Program-made: the position numbers and the translations under genes
Assembly: GCA_036925085.1 (NCBI GenBank)
Contig: JAUPFP010000035.1
Span: 1,540,356-1,604,355 of the forward strand
Reading direction: 5' to 3'
Length of the DNA: 64,000 nucleotides
Source: Brachycybe producta
Lineage: Eukaryota > Arthropoda > Diplopoda > Playtdesmida > Andrognathidae
Shown: piece after piece, positions 44,061 to 55,109 of the stretch
Layout: each line of letters begins with the position of its first letter
Numbering within the stretch: the first letter of the stretch is position 1
Notes under the pieces: generated by a model
Seen by the model: the letters and a program-made list of their open reading frames with translations, nothing else
Told to the model about the DNA's origin: nothing
Databases searched by the model: none

Positions 44061-46442
44061 TCACTTACGGGGTGGAGTTTCGAGGTTTTCCTTAGAGGTG
44101 CTGGCAGATTTGCCAGGGGCCTCTACGGAAGTTTCTCCCAGAGCCCATCCGATGTGTGCTTCGATGCATTTTTGTCGGAGTGTGGATTCGAAGAGATCGT
44201 CCTCCACGTATACTTTGTTTGTTGTCATGGACACAGCTAAGTGCAGAGCCCGGCCTAGATCTCGGCCTAAGATGGCTTCGTGCCGGCCGGTAATCACTAG
44301 TAAGTGCCCTCGCACAGCGTGGGGGCCTAGCTGGACCGTCGCGGCGAGTCGCCCCACCACGGTGATCCTTTGGCCTCCCACACCCTGAATGTTGGGTGGG
44401 ATTAACACAGGCTCGATTTCGAACTTGTGTTCCTGCGCGAGTTCAATGGTGATAACGCTGCCCGTAGCTCCGGTGTCCGCGAGCATCCGTATACTCTTTC
44501 CGTTGATCGTGACGGCGATGCGCGGGTTCTTGTCGCTGCCATCATAGTCTCCGACTTCTTGAGGTGAACAGCTGCTTACCAGCTGCTCATACACCGTTGT
44601 CATTAGTCTTCGGCAGCAGGAGTGGCCCTTCGTCGGCGATTGGGTTCCGGGAGCCATGATGGCTATTGTTTTATTTTCACGGCACCCAATCTCCTTGACG
44701 GATTGTTTAAGGACGTCGAGCGTGTCCTGCCAAACGATTAGCTCGTCCGGGGTCCATTTATGTGCAGGAGCCCGGTCGAGCACCTTGACTGGTATATCCT
44801 CAGAGTCGTCAGAACTGTCGTTGTCGGGTTTATCAGGAGTAGGCGCTCCGGCGGCTGAGTCTGCTGCTGGAAGAGGAATCCGGCGGATTTGTCCCGCCAC
44901 TCTTATTAGAGCAAACTCAACGCCGTCTTCGGTGATGATATCCGTTTCAGGCACCTCTCCTTTGATGTCGTAGTCGGTAACCGGCTCCCCAAACTGCTTG
45001 ATTGCAACCTTCTTCTTTGGTTGCCGACACTCACGGACGAAATGCCCCAGTTTGCCACAATTATAACACGTCGACTTACTCTTGTCGAACGTGCGAGTGG
45101 TCTCTGGTTGGGGGTCCGCTGCAGAGTGTCGGTTTGAATTGGTGGCAGCAGTCTGACTAGGCTTTTTATCATGCCTAGACCGGTGTGGTTTGTCTTTAGG
45201 GCTGGCGGCTGCCGCCGGCTCCTGGTCGGTCTTCGATGCTCTTTTACCCGACTGTGAATCAGCTGCGGGTTTTGGTTCCGTCGGCCATTTATCCAAGGAC
45301 AGCAAGACCACCTCCATATTGAGGACGGCGTTTGCGAAGTCCTTGAACGACGTCGTAGATGCGTGATGCGCGGCGTTCTGTATGGTGGGATGTAGAGCGC
45401 GGCGCAACTGGCTTATACGCAGCTGATCGTCAAGTTGCGGGTAAACTCGGTCGCCGAGTATCATAAACTCCCAGATGAAAGCTTGTGTACTCTCACCTTC
45501 CTTCTGGAGCATCTCTGTGTACTTTTTCTCCAAGATGGCTAGTTCGTTCGGCTTCCCGAACGTATCTACCATCTGTACTCTCAGTGCTGGCCAAGGAATG
45601 TCCTGAAGCTCATACCTCAGTTTACTCAGCCACGTTCGGGCGGCCCCAGTGAAACACCCCGTGATGTATTCCTCCTTGTGGTGGTCTTTCCAACCGTACA
45701 GGTGTGCCACTTCCTCGAATTCTTCCAGGAAGGGACGGAAACCTGTCAATCCGTTGAATTTTTGGATTGAGTCGGCTGGGTGGCGACCGCTGTATTTCTT
45801 ATTGAACTCTTCCACGGAGGGTTCTCTGGGGGTTGGTCGATAGATGCCATCCTGGACGTTTGACATTCCAGCCGGCATCAGACCTACCCCTTGCGGTGGA
45901 AAACGTGGCGCGTAAACTGAAGTGCCTTGTGTCGCTCCTTGGTGAGGCTGTTGTTCCGGGGGTGTCGAGCGGCGACCGCTACGTGCAACCCGGACAAGCG
46001 AGTGAGGAGAATCAGCACGTGTCGTAATCGGTATTTCCGCACGCTCATCTCTGTGACGCGGATCATCTGACTGCCCTTGTTGTTGCCAGTCAGGGTTACG
46101 CGGTAGACGACGTGTGTGCGGTGTGTAATGTCTTTCGTAACGATCGTGACGCTCTCTGTAGCCAACATAGGGGGCTGAAGAGGCGTCCGAGTCATCGTCG
46201 CGAAGTCGGTGTGTGCGTGTTGTCCGCCGTGGTGTAGTCGGTCGATTCGGTGTGAATCGGTCGTCTATGAACTGCGACATACGAGTCGAGAGTGCAGCCA
46301 CTTGTTGTGACAGGTGGTCAAACTCGGCCCCAGTCGGCCGCGGCGGTGGTGTCACATCAGTAGTCACGGGTACTTCCAACAGATCTTCGTGCGAACCCTG
46401 GTGATCAGACAGGGACCCCGTATTATCGTGTGAGGTAGCCAT
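44061..46442 (-). CDS. Gag-protease polyprotein of the LTR element
   Basis: 793 residues starting MATSHDNTGSLSDHQGSHED. The N-terminal 200 residues are polar and disordered-looking. A retrotransposon Gag region follows (about 215-390) with FEEVAHLYGWKDHHKEEYI, GAARTWLSKL and STQAFIWEFMILGDRVYPQL, matching the Ty3/gypsy Gag pattern. A basic linker leads to one zinc knuckle at 459-472 (CYNCGKLGHFVREC, C-x2-C-x4-H-x4-C). The C-terminal part carries an aspartic protease with the catalytic DTGA at 656-659 and the ILGRDLG box near 725. Gag would form the particle and the protease would process it. The frame stops soon after the protease instead of continuing into reverse transcriptase, and no shifted pol frame follows. 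Confidence 0.88.
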   Translation of the reverse strand: MATSHDNTGSLSDHQGSHEDLLEVPVTTDVTPPPRPTGAEFDHLSQQVAALSTRMSQFIDDRFTPNRPTTPRRTTRTHRLRDDDSDASSAPYVGYRERHDRYERHYTPHTRRLPRNPDWQQQGQSDDPRHRDERAEIPITTRADSPHSLVRVARSGRRSTPPEQQPHQGATQGTSVYAPRFPPQGVGLMPAGMSNVQDGIYRPTPREPSVEEFNKKYSGRHPADSIQKFNGLTGFRPFLEEFEEVAHLYGWKDHHKEEYITGCFTGAARTWLSKLRYELQDIPWPALRVQMVDTFGKPNELAILEKKYTEMLQKEGESTQAFIWEFMILGDRVYPQLDDQLRISQLRRALHPTIQNAAHHASTTSFKDFANAVLNMEVVLLSLDKWPTEPKPAADSQSGKRASKTDQEPAAAASPKDKPHRSRHDKKPSQTAATNSNRHSAADPQPETTRTFDKSKSTCYNCGKLGHFVRECRQPKKKVAIKQFGEPVTDYDIKGEVPETDIITEDGVEFALIRVAGQIRRIPLPAADSAAGAPTPDKPDNDSSDDSEDIPVKVLDRAPAHKWTPDELIVWQDTLDVLKQSVKEIGCRENKTIAIMAPGTQSPTKGHSCCRRLMTTVYEQLVSSCSPQEVGDYDGSDKNPRIAVTINGKSIRMLADTGATGSVITIELAQEHKFEIEPVLIPPNIQGVGGQRITVVGRLAATVQLGPHAVRGHLLVITGRHEAILGRDLGRALHLAVSMTTNKVYVEDDLFESTLRQKCIEAHIGWALGETSVEAPGKSASTSKENLETPPRK

Positions 46443-48331
46443 GATTAATGAAGTGGCTTGTGTAATGTGAATATGCGGTGACGAACGAGTCCGGCGAAGT
46501 CCAAGTCGTTGTGTGCAGCTCCGAGGGTTCTCGAGTACACTCTGAGCTATACTTTCGGGTTCCAGTATGATGGGGCTCGTTCAGTTCGTGAAGTTGTAGG
46601 TCGGTGATGTCACGGTGCGTTGGTAATTTAGTGCTTGTCGGCAACCGACACTATCGTACTCTTATACACTGAGTAACGATAGATTACCTAAGCTTGTGAC
46701 GTGTATAACGAAGTGGCCGTTCACTCCGTTAGTGTGGTGATGGTTGTATCGTGTTGATCGTGTTCTCAGTTGGGCGTGTGACGAGTTTTGGTTCCCAACT
46801 GGTGTAGCGTCGTGAGTTCTTTATTGAGCGTCAGATTTTGGAAGGATCTCTCTCGACACGTGGTATTTGGCGACCACGTGGAGGTTACGAGAATTCCAAA
46901 AACCTCAATAAAGAAACCGCAGATGTACAATACAACCTCGAGCGTGGTACACCACCCAATCGAAATTGCACTGCGGAAAGTGAATTAGAAAAGAAGAGTG
47001 TGTGTGTAAAGAACACACAAAAATAAAAAGTTCAAGATGGCTGAACTTTTTAAATGCACAAACAAAGGAGAAGTTCAAGATGGCTGAACTCTCCAAAGAA
47101 GCAAGAAAAGAAAGCTGTTTTACTTTGAAAGTTTAAAACTTAGGTGCGGTGCCCGCACATCAAAAGTTTTAATTTAGTTTTATTAAAACAGTAAAACAGT
47201 GTAGAAATTGAAGTGTGTTCAACAAGCTAAATACTTGGTGAACCAGAAGAAATGTTCAGACTGAAGAAATTTTGAGTCCTCACTGCTGGATGGCTCTGGA
47301 TGAAAAAGACAGAGTCAGTGCCCAGTGAGGGACTATGTTGAGTAGAATGAAGAAGTCCGTAGGTGGCGCTGTGGTGGCCACTTCCGGTTCAGTTTATTGC
47401 AATGTCCAAAAATTGATGCTTGAAAAGTTCCTCCGGGGCACGTTTTCATGGTGGCCAGGAGAAAGACACAAAAAGAGAGAAAATTCAAAGAAAAAGAGAA
47501 GTTTTCTCTAACAAGAGGAACTCCGCCAGGGGGCGCGTGAGTGCAACCCTCTGGAAGAGAAGGAAAGAGAAGAGAACACAAAAAGATGAGAGAAGGTACA
47601 ACAATGAGTCACATGGAGCGAAAAACCGCTCCGTTGGCGCTTTTTGAAGAGTGTCCGGTCGATCCAAGATGGCGGCCGGGCTTCAGTGCTGTCCAATGGA
47701 GAAAGTTCATGTGATGATGCATTGAGGTGATGATGATGAAGAAATTGAAGAACATGACTTGGGACATAGAGGGTCCCAAGGGAAACACAAGTGTAAAAAC
47801 AAAGAACAAAGAAAAGGGGGGACAAGAAAGTCCCACGTGGCTAGGAAAAGTGTGTTCTAAGCTTGTAAGCCCCCTAACAATGAGATAGAGTTAGGGAGAA
47901 TTTTGCTTGAAAATTAAAGATGAAGAGTGAAGATAATAGGACATTTTAAAAGACACACACGTCCTTTAAAAGCCTATTAATAGGTGGATAGATTAGTAGA
48001 TGAGATTTGTTTGCTCATCTCATAATGAGACTGCAAACTCCTCTCGGAGAGTAAAAAGAATTTGTTTAAAGTGTTGCCCACGTGGTGTGGGTTTCACTTT
48101 GAAAATTAAAGAAGAGTGAAGGTGACAGTGGGTGATTGTAATGGAAACATGAAATACAAAAACACGGACGGAAACACGTGTGTCCAAACGGTTGTCCACG
48201 TTTCCGAGTGCTAAGCGGTCAGCAGACAAGAGTTCGTTCCCACGTGTCTCTAAGGACAGGACACAGAATCGCGCGGTCGACACGTGGTGTGTGTAGCCAC
48301 AAGTCTCTTCCGCGATTCCACAAAAAACGGT
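46443..48331 (-). other. Leader region of the LTR element, no ORF supported
   Basis: About 1.9 kb between gag and the repeat array. Short frames on both strands have no recognisable domain. It probably carries packaging and untranslated leader functions. Confidence 0.55.
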
Positions 48332-48690
48332 GCCATGCGGTTGGCTTTGACGTGATCGAGGGCCTCCATACATGGTCCCAACATAAAAAGGCGCCACGCG
48401 GTTGGCTTTGACGCTATCGAGGGCCTCCATACGTGGTTCCAACACAAAGGACGCCGCGCGGTTGGCTTTGACGTGATCGAGGGCCTCCATACGCGGTTTT
48501 ACAAAGGCGCCACGTGGTCGACTTTGACGCTATCGAGGGTCTCCACACGTGGTTCCAACACAAAGGACGCCGCGCGGTTGACTTTGACGTGATCGAGGGT
48601 CTCCATACGCGGTTTTACAGACAGGCGCCACGCGGTTGACTTTGACGCTATCGAGGGTCTCCATACGTGGCTCCAACATAGAAAGGACGG
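48332..48690 (-). repeat. Six tandem units of about 60 bp in the element leader
   Basis: Each unit contains GCGGTTGGCTTTGACG or GCGGTTGACTTTGACG, then ATCGAGGG and CTCCATACG. Two unit types alternate (GTGATCGAG against GCTATCGAG), giving a higher-order period of about 117 bp. It lies roughly 100 bp inside the 5' LTR. Confidence 0.85.
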
Positions 48691-48774
48691 ACGAAGCCTC
48701 GTGAGGCACAATCACGAGACTTAGGACAAAGGACGGCTTCTGTTTACAGGTCGGAGAAGGCAGATGGAGCTATA

Positions 48775-48792
48775 CCCCGCACCTCCACCAAA
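48775..48792 (-). promoter_or_regulatory. Candidate primer-binding site
   Basis: Immediately after the 5' LTR (minus strand) comes TTTGGTGGAGGTGCGGGG. The TGG would pair with a tRNA CCA end, and the complement reads as a plausible T-arm plus acceptor strand. The tRNA was not identified. Confidence 0.5.
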
Positions 48793-49478
48793 TGTGAGCT
48801 TTTGACATCAACCAATATTTTATTACCAACCTTTAGATGACATTTTCTACTTTTCGTTTCTTCTCTGAGCAGTATGACACCTGCACAGAGAAGATCCGAG
48901 CTGTAGAGAGAGCTGGATGGAGATAGATTGTAGTCACTCTTCTGCATGGGGGTGAAATCGATGCAGGAGAGTGGCGGCCATCTCTCTCTCTTCCGGTTGA
49001 TGCTGATATACATCTTCTCCATCGGTATTCCGACTAGAGAAGATGTTGTAGCTGCTGAGAATCATATAGCTCCTGCCCTATGAAACCTCCGGCCTCTGAA
49101 GAGAAGTTATTTACATAAACATAGAGACAACGCTACTTCTTATTACAACACTTTTATTCATTCCTTGTAAGAAGTACAGATACAAGGGTGAATAGTAAAA
49201 TACTAACTGGAAATCCTCAGGCCCATGATTTGGAATGTATCGCAAAAACAGGCAAAGGAAAGAACTTAGGAACAAAGAGGAACATGGTCCTTTTATACCT
49301 TGGACCTGTGTACACCTGCGAGGTGTAACCAGGTCCAAGTGACCATGGTCCTTTATGTATCAATCCGCCACTTGGGCATGAGTCAGAAAGGTGAGTCAGA
49401 GAGGAGGGAGGGACGGTTGAGAGTTGTTTACCCCCCAGGCTATGGTTTTGGCGGGATCACGATTTACAGGGTGTTACA
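48793..49478 (-). repeat. 5' LTR of the young element
   Basis: 686 bp, TG...CA ends, same length as the 3' LTR and one visible difference. It carries TATAAAAGG (49297-49289 on the minus strand) and, downstream in transcription, AATAAA (about 49158-49153), giving U3, R and U5 in the usual order. Confidence 0.93.
49289..49297 (-). promoter_or_regulatory. LTR TATA box
   Basis: TATAAAAGG on the minus strand, about 180 bp from the LTR start and about 130 bp before the AATAAA signal. Confidence 0.7.
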
Positions 49479-49482
49479 CAAT

Positions 49483-50004
49483 TACTCTACATTTACATGT
49501 CACTTATATACTTAAACAAGTATTGAATTTGAATTAACTATGAGCCATGTATAATGTCTTGTATAAAATATATACGTAAATACTCAAAGAAGTTCCTATT
49601 AAACAAATACTAACAGCAGTGCTGAATTTGTAGCATGGGCGTCCCTAAATAACATAACTTGTTGCACCCAAATAACCTTAAAAAACGCAAAATTAATAAT
49701 TTTGTGAACTGTTGATGAGTAGCATAGCTGGCTTTAATAATTCATGAATTTCAATTTTACTAAAGTATAATAATAAAAAATAAAAATAAAATAATTCTTA
49801 CGATGTATGGATTTTAAGCACCAAATTTTTGTGTGGCGCTCCAAAGCAATTAGTTGAGTGCACTTCTCTATTTGAAAATCCGGTGATAATGGTTATCCAT
49901 ATAATGATTTTTCCTAATTGTTGACATTTACATATCTGTATAAGCAAAAAAGTTTAAAATTAGTCTATACTTTGTAATTACTAACCCGATGAGTTGATTA
50001 CACA
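49483..50004. other. AT-rich spacer between LTR elements
   Basis: No gene, repeat or structure recognised. Confidence 0.5.
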
Positions 50005-50008
50005 ACCT

Positions 50009-50964
50009 TGTGACACCCTGTATCTGCATACGTGTGGAACACCCGTAGAAATTCCTTTCTTTCAGTATGGCACCCCATTGTGCACAGATGTCCAGACTTG
50101 AGCGGCCAAAATTTTTAGTGAATTCGAGGAACCCAGAAGAATCGTGAGAAATTGGGAAAAGAGTCCCAAAAATGCCTTTCCTTAAAAGGTAATATTCTCA
50201 ACCCAGGGCAATGATTGGCCCAGTTGGCCACTCATTGAGCCCTGAGGCGACAGTCGCCCCTCCCTTGAGACCGAACGAAAGTGCCGTGCCACTTATGTTT
50301 GAGGACAGTTCAGTTTGAGAGAGTTCAGTTCGAGAGTTCAGAGATAAAGTTTGATCTAGAGTTTCTGATCAAGTAGAGAATTCGAGTAGAAAATTCGAAG
50401 AGTAATTCTGAACTTAGAACCAATGTTATACGCAAGTGTTTAATCAAGAATTTTATCACCAATTGTATACGCACAACTATGTAAAACTAATAGAAATGTT
50501 ATAAAAAGTAAAGAGAATTTTTCTATTTCAAGGTGTTGTGTGTGTATGTCTCATTGTCTTATTCTCTTGTAAAGGGAATAACGAAAAAAAAAAACTTTAG
50601 CCAACAGTTCTCGTCACCAGCAGGGGCCCTCTGAAACCTTCTGAGTCCCTCTGTTCGGCACCTTCAAACTGGCTAAAGAGGACCACAGGACCATTGGAGT
50701 GGTTATGCAACTATACAAAAGATTCCCAGGACAGGGCTGAGTGTTCTGGAGACCCTCAGAAGCAAGGAGGGCCCCCGCCGGCCCTGGCCTAAAGAGATAG
50801 TCTTTTTGTGGGCTTTTTAAGGATTTTAACTGTTTATCGAAAGACTGTAGTGCTCGGTAAAAGTGACCGGGACAATACAAGCTGTCGCGGCCGGGGAAAT
50901 CAGGGGCTGGTCCGCAGCCCGCACCACCCCAAACGGGAGGTGCTAACGGGCCAGCCTCGTCACA
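50009..50964 (+). mobile_element. Solo LTR with 4-bp target duplication
   Basis: 956 bp with inverted tips TGTGAC...GTCACA and the direct repeat ACCT on both sides (50005-50008 and 50965-50968). A TATAAAAAG lies near 50500. There is no internal region or partner LTR nearby. A diverged copy lies at 23496-24275. It is unrelated to the 39300/48793 LTRs. Confidence 0.85.
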
Positions 50965-51125
50965 ACCTTGTCATCACTCATTAGTCTCCTTTCCTCCTTC
51001 ATTTCTGTCTGTATTCTGCAACAGTAAAAAAAAACAATATTAAAAAATAAATTGAAATAAGCTTATATCATTCATAATATTTTTTTACTTGAGATTATCA
51101 ATCTTTCTCTTCTCTCCAATTGTAG

Positions 51126-51173
51126 GAAATTACCAAAGAGAACGACCCCGGCACCATTCGGAGTCAGGTCTAA
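51126..51173 (+). other. Candidate coding exon in AT-rich DNA
   Basis: A good acceptor (TCTCTTCTCTCCAATTGTAG, ending at 51125) opens onto a GC-richer stretch of about 140 bp. Possible readings are EITKENDPGTIRSQV to a stop at 51171-51173, or KLPKRTTPAPFGVRSKSR to a later stop; a third frame is open to 51280. No matching partner exon was found, so strand, frame and even coding status are uncertain. Confidence 0.3.
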
Positions 51174-51289
51174 ATCGCGTACTCTCTCAGCCTAAGGTGG
51201 TATCCGCCCCAAACCAAGAAGATCCAGACCAGAGTCCAGAGTCCCGTAACAGGGGCTTTACACTGTTACACTTTAGCTAGAATATTACA

Positions 51290-54200
51290 AAAGTGGTGTT
51301 GAAATGCAACTGTGAATGAAAGTTTTTCTTTATCAAGTTAGATTCTGCATTTAAAAATTTAAGCATATAGGTTATTTTTTGTTAAAATCATAAGTTTTCA
51401 TTTAAAAAAAAAATTAATCTTGGAAACCATGTTTTACACAAGTGACTCACCTGGTGATAAATATATTATAGTTAGTCTTTCAGCATTTTTGTAATTCAGT
51501 TGTTCTCGATAAACATACACACTTCAAATGTCACATCAGAAACAAGGTGTGTTCAAAATCATAAAGTCCAACAACATGTCTCTATAGAAAAAATAAAATA
51601 AAATAAAACTTCCTTTAAAATGTTTAAAAAAAATGTGTCATTACATACATATTTTAGATTACAATTATTAAACTTTTTCATCTGCTGTAATGCGAGTATA
51701 TTTACCCAGGCACTCACGTAGAAACTAATCAAAATTTAAAATCAATAAACCAGAACATTTCTTTTTTGTTTTTAACTTGAAAAAAGTAGTGATAGAAATA
51801 GGAAGTCAATGAATGGGCCATTTATTCGTCAAAATAAAAATTTCCACCACAAAACATTTTTTCCCTTATTTGTTTCTATATTTAAAAAGCTACTAGAACA
51901 ACTTTTTCGTGTTAAAATGGCACTCAGGAATAAACCTAAACATGAATTAACAATAATGATTTTTATCTAATTGTAAAACAAGAAAACCATTAACCATAAT
52001 CTTCTAAAGGCTCCAAAACATGCTTCATAAGTAGAGAGCGGATTTATATAGAACTACAAATATTGCTTTGTCACACAAGGATCCTTAAAATAAAACCGTG
52101 GAATGTTAATTGACAAATTTATTTGAGCATATAAATGCATATTTAATATTGGAATTGTGCCTTATTTGACACGTGAAAGCATAATTACAGTAGTTTAATT
52201 AAATTTAAGTTAATTTTGATATGTATTATTTTTGAAACCTAAAATAATTATGCCTAGGGCTCGGATTTTATGAAAAATCAAGCAAATGTTTCTCAATTTG
52301 ATTATCATCATCATCATCATCATTAGAATAACTACAATTATGTTTTTTTCAAATAAAAAAGCTGGTTAGAAGCTGGATAGATGTATGCTTACCATAAGTT
52401 GTCAACTAGAGTTCTAGCCACTAACCCGTGTTTTTGACTGAAAAAAAAAATTGTTGGTTGGTCTAAACCGGATTGTTACTTCACAATTAACTGGCTCTTG
52501 TTGAGCCACGAATTGAGAAATTTTTTGGTGCATATAAATCCGCACTTAGCTCGTAATATGAACCATGAATTTGACCACAAGTTTTTTGTCAAAAGGTTGA
52601 CCCATTGTAGATTATTATGATTAATAACATGATACTAAACATAATTCAACAACAATACAAACAAATTTATTCATTAGTCCTGCACAGTTGAGCGAAATTT
52701 TTAACTACCAGTTTAGCAAAAGAAACCAAATGACTGAATTTAGTTACTGTTTTTAAGCAAATGCTGTATACTAGGACGCGGCAAAATGGGACAGAATTAT
52801 TATGAAATACTGCCATCGATGTGCCTATAATCAAAATCTCATTAGAGTGCTCCTTGATGCTTTTTGTTTTGCACGAAAAAAAAATTAATAATTGGAGAAA
52901 CACTGATTTTACATATAAATTAAAAAAAAACGAACTATGACAGTCATTATCTGTAACAATTTGTATATGCAGAAATCATACAGCGTGGTTCACAAAAAAA
53001 CTAATACTTTTGAACAAAGTAAGTGGTTTGTACTGCTGATGGTTATTTTCGGATGAATTTCAATTTGACTTTTATCTCAGGATTGTACATCAGTGCGGGC
53101 TTTAGGCCAGGGCGACCAACACACCAACTCTGGGTATCAACTTTTCAGAGGCGTCAAAAAAACCTTTGAAATTGACTAAAAAAAATCATTTTTACTCATT
53201 TATTTACAAGAACTTTTTTATTATCATTCTAATAACTGATCCAACATAAAGACCCTTTCTTAAACCTGAAGCTAATAAAAAACCTATCTGAAACCAAAAA
53301 TGTCCTAATACGGTTTATACAAAATGAAATTTGTAAAACTTGTCGTTCGGAAAACTTAAAAACTGAAGTTTCAATCATTTCTAACTATCATAAGTACTTA
53401 ACTGTAGTTTTATTTTATTCTTTTAGGTGGGGAAGTTGCTTGGGACTCGCCCTAAGCAGCAAATAGGTTAAAACCGAAACCTTAGTACAATAACTCTCAA
53501 TGAATGAAAATAAAATTTGAAATATATACTTAATTCAATCATTTTAAAAAGTAAAGCATTTCTTTTAAGTTTAAAAATTTTTTTTAGTTTAAATTCAATT
53601 AAAAAAAAGTATTTCAAACTGTCATAAAATATTAATTTTCAACAAAAGATCATAAAAATGTAATTATTCAATTCTGCTATGTACAGTTTTAGTTTTACTC
53701 AAAATTTAAGATAGGCCATTTTAAGATGGCTCTACAGTATGTACTCTATATATTACCACTAAATTGAAAAAGGATAATCATTATAATTAACCAATCAATG
53801 TACAAAATCACCAATTTGGAAAGACTATAGTTTTTATACAATATGCAGAATAGCTAAATTAAAAAGGCATTATTAATAAGGCCTTACTGACTTGTGTAAA
53901 TTGTCTTGTTGTTTCAGGCATTTTTTTTCATTACATAACATACTAGTAATATGCTTTAATATAACTTATAAGCATCGCTCGGACAAAGTATTTTTGTTGT
54001 AGCATCAAGAAAATGTTCGATAAGAATTTGCTAAAATGATGATTGTGAAATTTACTTTGTTCATTTTTATCGTCACTTTGCCATATAAAATTTATCATTT
54101 GGTCAAGTTTTTGTACAAAATAAAAACTGAAACTTTCTTTATTAAATAAAAAAGAGTAAATGGATTTCCGGAATATCAAGTTGAAAAAAACATAAATAAA

Positions 54201-54754
54201 CTGAAGAACAAGAATGAAAAAAAGAAAAAAAAATGTATATTTAACAATCTAAATTTACTTTTCCACTGAGCTTTTTTTTTTTAAAATCTAAACAATGTCT
54301 TGTCATTTCTTTGTCTTTTAGTGGTGTTTCTTTCATCTTCAACACTTTTATTAAATTTGTTTTGTAAAATTAAACAATTTACAAATCTCACAACAAAATT
54401 AGAACATTAAAATTGGTACTTTTGTGGTTGTCCTACATGTAAATAAAAGTTTCATCCCAGATGTTTGCTTAAAAAACTAATTTTCACCTTGTAATTATAG
54501 GTTTGTATGACTCAGGTTAGTTTCAATTTGCCCTAGAAAGTGTTTGAAGGGAGGAGGTGGGAGGAAAAATAAAATAATAGATGTTCATTTCACATTTGTC
54601 ATGGTTGTACAGTCATAATAGATTACGAGAAATGGAACTATAATGCATCAATACGTGAAATGATACCGTGATTCAATGTTAATTTCGGCAAGTTTAATAA
54701 CACTGAGGGTTTGACCAACATTCTCAACAATAGTCAAAAATTTGGGAGGACTTT

Positions 54755-54759
<5 letters not shown>
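51290..54759. other. Long AT-rich region, no gene seen
   Basis: Contains an ATC microsatellite at about 52303-52323 and many A/T runs. No ORF or element was supported. Confidence 0.6.

Positions 54760-54790
<31 letters not shown>
54760..54790 (+). repeat. (TC)n microsatellite
   Basis: About 30 bp of pure TC after a T run. Confidence 0.9.
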
Positions 54791-54793
<3 letters not shown>

Positions 54794-55008
54794 GAATGTC
54801 TCCAATGAGAACGATGCATACGATTTTTCGACAGCTCAAAACGTTTCTGTTTCCACTGATGCATAATTTAGCCTAAATGAGAATGACTGTGTAAAAAACG
54901 TGCCAGACTCTAATTTAAAGACAAAGCCAAATAAAAAAAAAGATTGTTTAATCGTGAAATGTGTCAGTTTCTAAGTTTGACGTGCAAAAAATGAACTAAA
55001 CTTATGGG

Positions 55009-55044
55009 TATATAAACAGCTTCCAAATAACAAACGAAATCAGT
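55009..55044 (+). promoter_or_regulatory. TATA box and TCAGT initiator of glycine-rich gene 2
   Basis: TATATAAA at 55009-55016 and TCAGT at 55040-55044 are about 31 bp apart, the standard core-promoter spacing. TCAGT is the arthropod initiator consensus. This places the start near 55042, with a 68-nt 5' untranslated leader. Confidence 0.8.
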
Positions 55045-55109
55045 TTCAACTACGAAAAATCATAGATTCTTCACCAAAAAACAGCAATAAGTCGATAATA
55101 ACTGAAACA

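Larger units (their letters stand above)
39300..49478 (-). mobile_element. Young LTR retrotransposon without pol
   Basis: A 10.2-kb element on the minus strand bounded by 686-bp LTRs (39300-39985 and 48793-49478) and a 4-bp duplication (CAAT at 39296-39299 and 49479-49482). By eye the LTRs differ at a single base (39571 against 49064), so insertion was recent. In transcription order it holds the 5' LTR, a primer-binding-like site, a repeat-bearing leader, a gag-protease ORF (46442-44061), about 1.5 kb without ORFs, a 725-codon ORF (42566-40389) and the 3' LTR. No reverse transcriptase, RNase H or integrase motif was seen in any frame. Gag and protease look Ty3/gypsy-like. It is presumably mobilised by enzymes from another element. 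Confidence 0.88.

Noticed and set aside
48332-48690. CRISPR-like array
   Set aside because: Units are contiguous with no unique spacers and lie inside a eukaryotic LTR element.
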